Positions 1 through 5,917 of a stretch of 8,194 nt of DNA are shown here, piece after piece. The notes beneath the pieces were generated by a model that made no database searches, was not told the DNA's origin, and saw nothing but the letters and a program-made list of their open reading frames with translations. The DNA comes from Flavobacteriales bacterium (GTDB lineage: Bacteria; Bacteroidota; Bacteroidia; NS11-12g; UBA955). The translations under genes and the position numbers were made by a program. How positions within the stretch are numbered: position 1 is the stretch's first letter; each line of letters opens with the position of its first letter. The stretch spans positions 1 through 8,194 of the forward strand of contig CANHXF010000067.1 in NCBI GenBank assembly GCA_947464515.1. The letters are read 5' to 3'.

Positions 1-1500
1 ACGAACATGCTTCAATTTACACACCCAAGTAACCAATCGTTCCAATCCCAACCCAAAACCTGCGTGAGGAACTGAACCATAGCGTCTCAAATCCAAATAC
101 CACTCAAAGGCATCCATTGGCAAATCGTGCTCAACAATTTTAGATCTCAGTAACTCCAGATCCGTCTCTCTTTCGCCGCCACCTACTATTTCACCATATC
201 CTTCTGGAGCCAAAACATCCACCCCGCGCGCAAATCGAGAATCCGTTGGATTTCTCTTCAAATAAAACGCCTTCACTTCATGGGGCCAATCGTAAACCAT
301 CACCGGTCTGTCAAACAATCGGGTAATCACCGTTTCGTCCGATCCACCAAAATCTTCTCCGTATTTGAAATTCTTCGCACTCTGAATCCACTGCGGAATA
401 TTCCTCAAATCTTCCTCTACGTCCGATTTGTCCTGTTTCAATTGCGTAATCTTGGTCTGATTGAAATTAATCTCGCCCTTTTTCATTCCGGGGACAGCAA
501 TCTTTGCCTCTCTCTCAGCAATTTCCGCATCCAAAGAAACCAACAAAGCCTCACAACGCTTTAACTCATCCTCCAAACTCACAATACTATTCACCCCGTT
601 CACATCCTCTTCCCCTTTGATGATGCGTACCGCTTGGTCGTATGTCATCCTAGGAAAAGCACCCAAACTCGACTCCAATACAGAAACATCCCTGCCGATG
701 GTGGTCAATTCGCCCTTACACTTCTCCAAAACCCGCTTCAACACATGCTGCAAAAAGCCTTCGATGCAATCCATGTTTTGAAAAATATCGTGGAACGCCA
801 TCTCAGGTTCTATCATCCAGAATTCAGACAAATGCCTGCGCGTCTTCGACTTCTCAGCCCTAAACGTTGGACCAAACGTATAAATTTTGCCCATGGCCAT
901 CGCCATCGCCTCACCGTATAACTGTCCGCTCTGACTCAAAAAAGCCTGCTCCCCGTAAAAATCCGTTTCAAACAAAGTACTGGTTCCCTCACATGCATTC
1001 CCCGTAAAAATCGGAGCGTCCATCTGCACAAAACCCTCTCCCTGGAAATATTCGTGGATGGAATAAATGATGGTGTTCCTGATGCGCATAATGGCCCACT
1101 GACGTGTACTGCGCAACCACAAATGTCGCTGATCCATCAAAAACTCAATCCCGTGTTCTTTTTTCGCAATGGGATAATTCTCCGAAACGCCAAAAACACT
1201 CAGCGAAGTAACCTGCAATTCCACACCGCCCAGCTGCTTCTCATCCGCCTTTAACAATCCATGCAACTCAACACTGGTCTCCAAACTCAACGTTTGCGCC
1301 ACCTCCAAGTACTGCTCATTCGCCGTTTCCGCCGTTACCACACCTTGAACATAGCCCGTACCGTCGCGCAAAATCACAAAAACAATACCCTTGCCCTCAC
1401 GCTTATTTGATACCCATCCCCGCAAAACAACCGTTTCGTCGATGTGCGACTGAAGGTTCTGTATACTTACCGCTTTTGAACTGAAATCTTGACTTCCCAT
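1..1500 (-). CDS. asnS: Asparaginyl-tRNA synthetase (AsnRS), C-terminus cut by window edge
   Basis: Cytoplasmic class II aminoacyl-tRNA synthetase that charges tRNA-Asn with asparagine using ATP. The frame is open for 500 codons from ATG at 1500 to the window edge. An N-terminal OB-fold anticodon-binding domain (about residues 15-105, with VVLRGWVSNKR) is followed by the catalytic core: a motif 1 region near P163, a motif 2 region from F213 (FRAEKSKTRRHLSEFW) and motif 3 at about 481-489 (GFGLGLERL). The SQSGQLYGE and GEIVGGGERETDLE stretches fit AsnRS rather than AspRS. Only about 10-20 residues should be missing. Oddity: the E. coli enzyme is about 466 residues, while this one exceeds 500 because residues about 305-378 form a charged, two-helix coiled-coil-like insertion. 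The gene is divergent from rpoN. No clear Shine-Dalgarno precedes the ATG, as is usual in Bacteroidota. Identity is secure. Confidence 0.97.
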   Translation of the reverse strand, partial: MGSQDFSSKAVSIQNLQSHIDETVVLRGWVSNKREGKGIVFVILRDGTGYVQGVVTAETANEQYLEVAQTLSLETSVELHGLLKADEKQLGGVELQVTSLSVFGVSENYPIAKKEHGIEFLMDQRHLWLRSTRQWAIMRIRNTIIYSIHEYFQGEGFVQMDAPIFTGNACEGTSTLFETDFYGEQAFLSQSGQLYGEAMAMAMGKIYTFGPTFRAEKSKTRRHLSEFWMIEPEMAFHDIFQNMDCIEGFLQHVLKRVLEKCKGELTTIGRDVSVLESSLGAFPRMTYDQAVRIIKGEEDVNGVNSIVSLEDELKRCEALLVSLDAEIAEREAKIAVPGMKKGEINFNQTKITQLKQDKSDVEEDLRNIPQWIQSAKNFKYGEDFGGSDETVITRLFDRPVMVYDWPHEVKAFYLKRNPTDSRFARGVDVLAPEGYGEIVGGGERETDLELLRSKIVEHDLPMDAFEWYLDLRRYGSVPHAGFGLGLERLVTWVCKLKHVR

Positions 1501-1544
1501 GTTAACTCTTTGATTATTATGATCGATTGAAAATGCTTGTATCG

Positions 1545-1552
1545 CAAAGATA
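1545..1552 (-). promoter_or_regulatory. Putative asnS promoter -7 element (TATCTTTG)
   Basis: Read on the minus strand, this is TATCTTTG, an exact match to the Bacteroidota primary-sigma -7 consensus TAnnTTTG. It lies 44 bp upstream of the asnS ATG, giving an expected leader of roughly 35-40 nt. No TTTG lies 19-21 bp further upstream; the nearest is only 12 bp away. The -33 half is therefore weak or absent. Confidence 0.5.
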
Positions 1553-1573
1553 AGAAAAGGGCTTCAAAAAATA

Positions 1574-1589
1574 TGGCACGATATTTGTT
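1574..1589 (+). promoter_or_regulatory. Sigma-54-like -24/-12 site upstream of rpoN
   Basis: The sequence reads TGGCACG, then ATAT, then TTGTT. The sigma-54 consensus is TGGCACG-N4-TTGC(A/T). The -24 half is perfect and the spacing is exact: GG at 1575-1576 and the G of the -12 pair at 1587, 12 bp after the first G. The single mismatch is T for the normally conserved C at -12 (1588). If used, transcription would start near 1600, 19 nt before the rpoN ATG. The TTG shares bases 1585-1587 with the -33 box of the housekeeping promoter, so the two polymerase forms could not bind together. No enhancer site or activator gene was recognised nearby. Confidence 0.4.
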
Positions 1590-1614
1590 AAAAGGGCAAA
1601 ATTTCCTATATTTG
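1584..1614 (+). promoter_or_regulatory. Bacteroidota-type housekeeping promoter of rpoN
   Basis: TTTG at 1584-1587 is followed, after exactly 19 bp, by TATATTTG at 1607-1614. This matches the Bacteroidota primary-sigma consensus TTTG-N(19-21)-TAnnTTTG at every fixed position. The -7 element ends only 4 bp before the rpoN ATG at 1619. Transcription should therefore begin at or within a few bases of the start codon, giving a leaderless or nearly leaderless mRNA. Confidence 0.7.
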
Positions 1615-1618
1615 TGAT

Positions 1619-3145
1619 ATGGCCCTCAAACAAGAGTTATCGCAGAAGCTGTTTCAGAAGCTGAGTCCCCAACAGATTCAATTTATTAAGCTGCTACAAC
1701 TGAATACACAAGACTTTGAGGAGAAGGTGGGGCAGGAGCTGCTCGACAATCCCGCTCTAGAGAATTTGGAAGGCGTAGATGAGGCCATTGATTATAGAAT
1801 AAACGATGATCGCAACAACGATGATCGCAAAGAAAAGCCAGAATCAAGTAAGGAAGAATCGGGTCCAGAAGAGCCCACGATCGACAATGCCTACGACGAT
1901 TATGGTCAAGATATAAATGTAGATGAACTGCTCCGCGCTGGCGGCGATGACGACTACGGAAGTTTCCGCATGGGCGAGGATTACAGCAACGAAGAGCACC
2001 GCGAAATGCCCCTGGCCGCCCAAAGCACCTTTCACGAATATCTCTACGAGCAGGCCCGCGCCATTTTTGAAGACCGCGAACTAGAACTCGTCTATCACCT
2101 CATAGGTTCTATTGAAGACGATGGCTATTTGCGTCGTGAATTGCGCAGTATCGTCAACGACCTCGCCTTCAACGAAAACGTAATGACCACCGAGGCGCAA
2201 CTCGAACGATTGTTGATCAAAATTCAGAATTTCGATCCACCAGGAATTGCGGCCCGTGACTTACAAGAATGTCTTTTGCTTCAGTTGTATAAAAAGGATT
2301 ATGGCGATAATCCCGCTATCGACCTGGCCGAAAAACTACTTTCTGAACAATTCGATGCCTTCACAAAGAAGCACTACGATAAAATAAAAAAGAGCCTCAA
2401 AATTAACGATGAGCAACTCAAAGCGGCGATGGGTGAAATCCTAAAGCTCAATCCAAAACCAGGAGAAACAGGAAGTATCAGTGGCAAAACGCAATACATC
2501 GTGCCAGACTTTACAATCATCAACGAGGATGGTGTGCTAAAAGTTCGATTAAACGGGAGAAATGCCCCAGAATTGCGTTTAAGTGCATCTTACATCGAAA
2601 CATTAAAAGCTTACGAAAACAGTCCGCACAAAGAAAAGCAGCTTCGCGATGCCGTGCAGTATATCAAACAGAAAGTGGATGGAGCGAGATGGTTTATCGA
2701 CAGCGTAAAACAACGTCAGAACACCCTGATGAAGACCATGCAAGCCATCGTTCAACGTCAACACGAATTTTTCATTGAAGGCGGCGACGAAACCAAACTC
2801 AAGCCCATGATATTAAAGGACATTGCAACCCAAGTTGAGCTGGATATTTCTACCATTTCTCGCGTGGCAAACAGCAAATACGTGGAAACTGATTTTGGTA
2901 TCATCCCACTGAAATTCTTCTTCTCCGAAGGTCTAACCAACGACGATGGCGAGGAAGTCAGCAACCGCGAAATCAAAAAAATCCTGAGCAACGCAATCGG
3001 TCAAGAGGACAAAATCAAACCCCTCACAGACGAAGCTTTAATGGACTTACTCAAGGAAAAAGGCTACAACATCGCCCGCAGAACGGTTGCAAAATATCGC
3101 GAGCAACTCGGGATCCCCGTGGCCCGACTTAGAAAGGAACTTTAA
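1619..3145 (+). CDS. rpoN: RNA polymerase sigma-54 factor RpoN
   Basis: Alternative sigma factor that directs RNA polymerase to -24/-12 promoters and needs an AAA+ enhancer-binding activator to open DNA. The 508 residues show every family region. Region I (about 1-48) is rich in Gln and Leu, with KLSPQQIQFIKLLQL, and is the activator-response part. Region II (about 50-130) is strongly acidic and low in complexity. The core-binding domain includes FDPPGIAARDLQECLL (205-220). The helix-turn-helix region (about 398-437) contains LKDIATQVELDISTISRVAN. The C-terminal RpoN box ARRTVAKYRE (486-495), which reads the -24 element, is canonical. ATG at 1619 is chosen because MALKQELSQKL fits the usual N-terminus. 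There is no Shine-Dalgarno and almost no leader. The gene is divergent from asnS, and its TAA overlaps the stop codon of the convergent glycosyltransferase. Regulation is probably by the overlapping promoter elements just upstream. Confidence 0.98.
   Translation: MALKQELSQKLFQKLSPQQIQFIKLLQLNTQDFEEKVGQELLDNPALENLEGVDEAIDYRINDDRNNDDRKEKPESSKEESGPEEPTIDNAYDDYGQDINVDELLRAGGDDDYGSFRMGEDYSNEEHREMPLAAQSTFHEYLYEQARAIFEDRELELVYHLIGSIEDDGYLRRELRSIVNDLAFNENVMTTEAQLERLLIKIQNFDPPGIAARDLQECLLLQLYKKDYGDNPAIDLAEKLLSEQFDAFTKKHYDKIKKSLKINDEQLKAAMGEILKLNPKPGETGSISGKTQYIVPDFTIINEDGVLKVRLNGRNAPELRLSASYIETLKAYENSPHKEKQLRDAVQYIKQKVDGARWFIDSVKQRQNTLMKTMQAIVQRQHEFFIEGGDETKLKPMILKDIATQVELDISTISRVANSKYVETDFGIIPLKFFFSEGLTNDDGEEVSNREIKKILSNAIGQEDKIKPLTDEALMDLLKEKGYNIARRTVAKYREQLGIPVARLRKEL
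1802..1830 (+). repeat. Short tandem repeat inside rpoN region II
   Basis: The 14-base unit AACGATGATCGCAA occurs at 1802-1815 and again at 1817-1830, a period of 15 bp (five codons). It encodes two copies of an Asn-Asp-Asp-Arg block in the acidic linker. This is a likely in-frame duplication in a length-tolerant region. Confidence 0.85.
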
Positions 3146-3891
3146 AATCGCAGTTGAAAAATCTTGTAGGTGTATTTAAGCGCCACAAAGATCCAATTGC
3201 TGTAAATTCCATGAGATTTAAGAATTTTCAAATCCTCAGCATTGTGGTTGATAATCGCTTTTATCCCGCCGGTACTCGCTCCGCCCATTTGCATTTTCAC
3301 AAACGTCGATTTTAAATATTGCGCTTTGCAATTTGCTAACACAAAACTGCGCAGCAACCAATCAAAATCTGCACTGATTTTATATTTCAAATTAAAATTC
3401 CCAACGCGATCATATAAAGCCTTTCGCGCATAAACAGTGGGGTGAGCCGGCTGCAGAGCAAATCGCATCATCCATGGTTTAAAAAAGGAAGAGCTATAAA
3501 AACGTGTGGATTTATCCGGCGTGTTTTGGTGAAAAAAATCTAAATCCGCATAAACTAAATCGCAGTCATTGCTCTCCAAAGCACTAGCAATTTCACCCAC
3601 AACAGTATCATTGGCATAGTAATCATCGCTATGCAAAAACCCAATAACATCGCCCGTTGCCATCGACAAGCCTTTGTTTAATGCATCGTAAATACCCAAA
3701 TCTTTCTCCGATACGATTTTCGTTACCCTATCCGAATACCCATTTAGAATCGTCATCGTGCCATCGGTACTCTTGCCATCGACAATAATATACTCAATGT
3801 TAGAATACTTCTGTTCAAGAACGCTAAGGACACAGCGCTCTATGGTAGATTCTCTATTAAAAACGGCGGTAATAATGGATACTTTTAACAT
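3142..3891 (-). CDS. Family 2 (GT-A fold) glycosyltransferase
   Basis: Inverting transferase that probably adds one sugar from a nucleotide-sugar donor to a lipid-linked glycan at the cytoplasmic face. It has 249 residues from the ATG at 3891. GT2 motifs in order: LKVSIITAVFN at the first beta strand, IIVDGKSTDGT (35-45) for the nucleotide, GIYDALNKG (66-74), the metal-binding DxD equivalent HSDD (87-90), and ISADFDWLLR (172-181), the usual position of the catalytic-base region. There is no transmembrane domain or signal peptide. The ORF could extend to a TTG at 3912, overlapping asnB by 11 bp. The ATG is preferred because the conserved fold begins at its second residue and it leaves a 10-bp gap after asnB. 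That spacing suggests one operon with asnB. The overall type resembles WcaA-like colanic acid/O-antigen transferases; donor and acceptor cannot be told. Confidence 0.9.
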   Translation of the reverse strand: MLKVSIITAVFNRESTIERCVLSVLEQKYSNIEYIIVDGKSTDGTMTILNGYSDRVTKIVSEKDLGIYDALNKGLSMATGDVIGFLHSDDYYANDTVVGEIASALESNDCDLVYADLDFFHQNTPDKSTRFYSSSFFKPWMMRFALQPAHPTVYARKALYDRVGNFNLKYKISADFDWLLRSFVLANCKAQYLKSTFVKMQMGGASTGGIKAIINHNAEDLKILKSHGIYSNWIFVALKYTYKIFQLRF

Positions 3892-3901
3892 GCGATGCAA
3901 C

Positions 3902-5746
3902 TTAGGCTTCAATGTTATTGTTTTTCATCCAATGGCCCAACGTTGACAGCAGCCACAATTTATACCACTGCGCGTTTTCACTCAAGTGCTGTGATTTCCT
4001 GAGTTCAGCCAACAAGGGTCTCAACATAGGTATCTCTTCCACCACTTCTAATCCTTGATCTACAGTGCTTTTCAACTCGCCATTGACCCACGATTTCCAT
4101 GGAAAAACAAAACCCATTTTCTTTCTATCCCAAATTTCACGTGGTAAATCATCACCCATCGCATCAATCAACAACTTCTTTCCTGGTCGATGTGGCTTAT
4201 ACTGATCTGGCAAACTCATTACAAAATCTGTGAGTTTATGGTCCAAAAATGGAACACGCACCTCTAGAGAATGGGCCATACTCATTTGATCCGTATCCCT
4301 CAACAAAACCGGCTTCATGTATCGTTCTACCTCCTCATTTCCAATCCACGAGGTCAGATTGTCATCACGTAAACCAATCGACCAATGCGTTTTATGATCA
4401 TTGCCTATGCCAAACTGCTTTAACTCTGCGTTTGAGAAAAATCTCCGGAACAGCGCATAAGCACTCACCTCATCCACCATAGGCAAAGCCATTAATTCTG
4501 CCATTTTCCCCTTCTTGATAAATGATGAACGCAGCGAAACAGGCAGTTTCTCCCATATCTGTAGCAGACCAAATTTGCGTAGTTTACGAATTTCCGCTAG
4601 ACGTTTAAAAACATCGTAACCAGCAAAAATTTCATCCCCACCCAAACCACTCAAAGCCATTTTTATGCCTGCAGCGCGTGTATACTTGCTCACAACATAA
4701 GTATTTACCCCGTCGGCACTTGGATGATCGATTGCTTCCAACGCAGGCGATACCTCTTCCAAAAAACTCTCCGGTGTTATTAAAATATTCGTGTGGTCGG
4801 TTTTAAATTTCTTTGCCACCATTTCCGCATATTTCAATTCTGAAAATTCAGATTCATCAAAATACACATGAAAAGTTTTTACTGGTGATTGTAAATATTT
4901 CGACATCACCGCCACTACAGCACTAGAATCAACTCCTCCCGATAAAAAAGCACCAAAATCTACATCCGATACCAACCTCTTCGCCACTGCTTCGTCAAAC
5001 AAAGTGCGCGTCGCTTTGATCGCTTCGCCATAGCTACCGATTTTATTGTCTGAAACGATGGCCTCACCCCTCACATAGTAATTAGATGTTTCAAATTGGA
5101 CAACCCCGCTATCATCCAGTTGCACAAAAGCGTATTGACCGCCACCCAACTGATAAACATCTTTTACCAATGTAAATGGGTCAAATACTGTTTGATATTG
5201 CAGAAACTCAGGTAGCAATTCTACATTCAATTTTGGGGCAAACAATTGACTCGCTATCAACGAACGCACTTCGGAAGAAAATGCAAATTGCCCATTACCT
5301 TTCCAATAGTAAACTGGCTTCTTTCCAAATCGATCGCGGGCTAGAAATAAACGATTTTCTTGATTGTCCCATATGGCGATGGCGAACATGCCTTCCAATT
5401 TCTGCAGCATTGCAGCGCCATGCTTAATAAACAGCGCAATCAGAACTTCGGTATCTGTTAAACTAACAAAGGGATAATCTGCAACTTCACTTCTAAGTGA
5501 TTGAAAATTATATATTTCTCCGTTAAAAACAATCACAAACCTAGCATCATCACTAAGCATCGGCTGGTTTCCACGTTCATCTAGATCGATAATCGACAAC
5601 CTGCGATGTCCGAGCGTGATGTTGCCACCTTGATAGACTCCATCCGCATCAGGGCCACGATGCGCCATTTTTCTATTCATGGACTCAACGCATTGGCGCG
5701 ATTGGTTTAAATCAAATTTTCCCAAAATACCGTTGATTCCACACAT
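3902..5746 (-). CDS. asnB: AsnB-type glutamine-hydrolysing asparagine synthetase / amidotransferase
   Basis: Class II glutamine amidotransferase fused to a synthetase domain, 614 residues. The glutaminase domain (about 1-210) is intact: nucleophile Cys2 (exposed after Met removal), GHRRLSIIDL (46-55), FNGEIYN (74-80) and D98. The synthetase domain (about 235-600) has the ATP-pyrophosphatase loop SGGVDSS (269-275), SGLGGDEIFAGY (366-377) and RVPFLDH (497-503). In true asparagine synthetases, position 368 is usually a Glu tied to acyl-adenylate formation (E. coli Glu348 as I recall it); here it is Leu. The enzyme could make free asparagine, but with a glycosyltransferase 10 bp downstream and a WecA-like gene divergent from it, amidating a sugar acid in polysaccharide synthesis is a real alternative. 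ATG at 5746 is fixed by the MCGI start. A -7 promoter element ends 5 bp upstream. Confidence 0.9.
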   Translation of the reverse strand: MCGINGILGKFDLNQSRQCVESMNRKMAHRGPDADGVYQGGNITLGHRRLSIIDLDERGNQPMLSDDARFVIVFNGEIYNFQSLRSEVADYPFVSLTDTEVLIALFIKHGAAMLQKLEGMFAIAIWDNQENRLFLARDRFGKKPVYYWKGNGQFAFSSEVRSLIASQLFAPKLNVELLPEFLQYQTVFDPFTLVKDVYQLGGGQYAFVQLDDSGVVQFETSNYYVRGEAIVSDNKIGSYGEAIKATRTLFDEAVAKRLVSDVDFGAFLSGGVDSSAVVAVMSKYLQSPVKTFHVYFDESEFSELKYAEMVAKKFKTDHTNILITPESFLEEVSPALEAIDHPSADGVNTYVVSKYTRAAGIKMALSGLGGDEIFAGYDVFKRLAEIRKLRKFGLLQIWEKLPVSLRSSFIKKGKMAELMALPMVDEVSAYALFRRFFSNAELKQFGIGNDHKTHWSIGLRDDNLTSWIGNEEVERYMKPVLLRDTDQMSMAHSLEVRVPFLDHKLTDFVMSLPDQYKPHRPGKKLLIDAMGDDLPREIWDRKKMGFVFPWKSWVNGELKSTVDQGLEVVEEIPMLRPLLAELRKSQHLSENAQWYKLWLLSTLGHWMKNNNIEA

Positions 5747-5751
5747 ATCTG

Positions 5752-5759
5752 CAAAAGTA
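5752..5759 (-). promoter_or_regulatory. Putative asnB promoter -7 element abutting ATG (TACTTTTG)
   Basis: On the minus strand this reads TACTTTTG, an exact TAnnTTTG match, followed by CAGAT and the asnB ATG. Transcription would start at or just before the start codon, so a leaderless mRNA is likely. No TTTG -33 box is seen at 19-21 bp; that position is occupied by an inverted repeat. Confidence 0.5.
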
Positions 5760-5763
5760 CTTC

Positions 5764-5784
5764 AAGGAATATTGATAATTCCTT
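5764..5784. repeat. Perfect 7-bp inverted repeat upstream of asnB (operator candidate)
   Basis: AAGGAAT at 5764-5770 and ATTCCTT at 5778-5784 form a perfect inverted repeat with a 7-bp AT-rich spacer, half-site centres 14 bp apart. It covers roughly -18 to -38 relative to the expected asnB start. This is where a regulator or the -33 contact would sit. It lies upstream of both divergent genes, so it is not a terminator. Confidence 0.35.
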
Positions 5785-5865
5785 TAACCGACTAAAATTT
5801 CACCCAATTCGTAAATCAACTTCACCTATTGGCAAAGAAAATTTCCGTTATCTGCGGTTTGACTT

Positions 5866-5873
5866 TAATTTTG
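5866..5873 (+). promoter_or_regulatory. Putative -7 element for the WecA-like gene (TAATTTTG)
   Basis: TAATTTTG matches TAnnTTTG and lies 44 bp upstream of the ATG at 5918, giving a leader of about 38-40 nt. The -33 position carries only TTTC (5842-5845), 20 bp upstream. The surrounding DNA is very AT-rich, so a chance match is possible. Confidence 0.35.
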
Positions 5874-5917
5874 AATTACTTTTAATATATGATTAGCGAA
5901 AATCACAAAAAACAAGA

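Noticed and set aside
367..588. The asnS insertion as an intein, intron or mobile element
   Set aside because: It is only about 75 residues, in frame, with no intein splice motifs, target duplications or inverted repeats; it reads as a protein structural insertion.
280..1254. Plus-strand open frames opposite asnS
   Set aside because: They are antisense shadows of a continuous, well-conserved synthetase frame and show no protein-family features.
2491..2506. Second TGGCACG with a downstream TTGC on the minus strand inside rpoN
   Set aside because: The spacing between the GG and GC pairs is one base too long for sigma-54, and it is antisense within a conserved coding region.
3755..3768. TGGCACG on the minus strand inside the glycosyltransferase gene
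   Set aside because: No TTGC-like -12 element follows; a 7-base match is expected about once by chance in a window this size.
3889..3912. TTG start for the glycosyltransferase, overlapping asnB by 11 bp
   Set aside because: The seven extra residues are not part of the GT2 fold, and an ATG directly precedes the conserved first strand.
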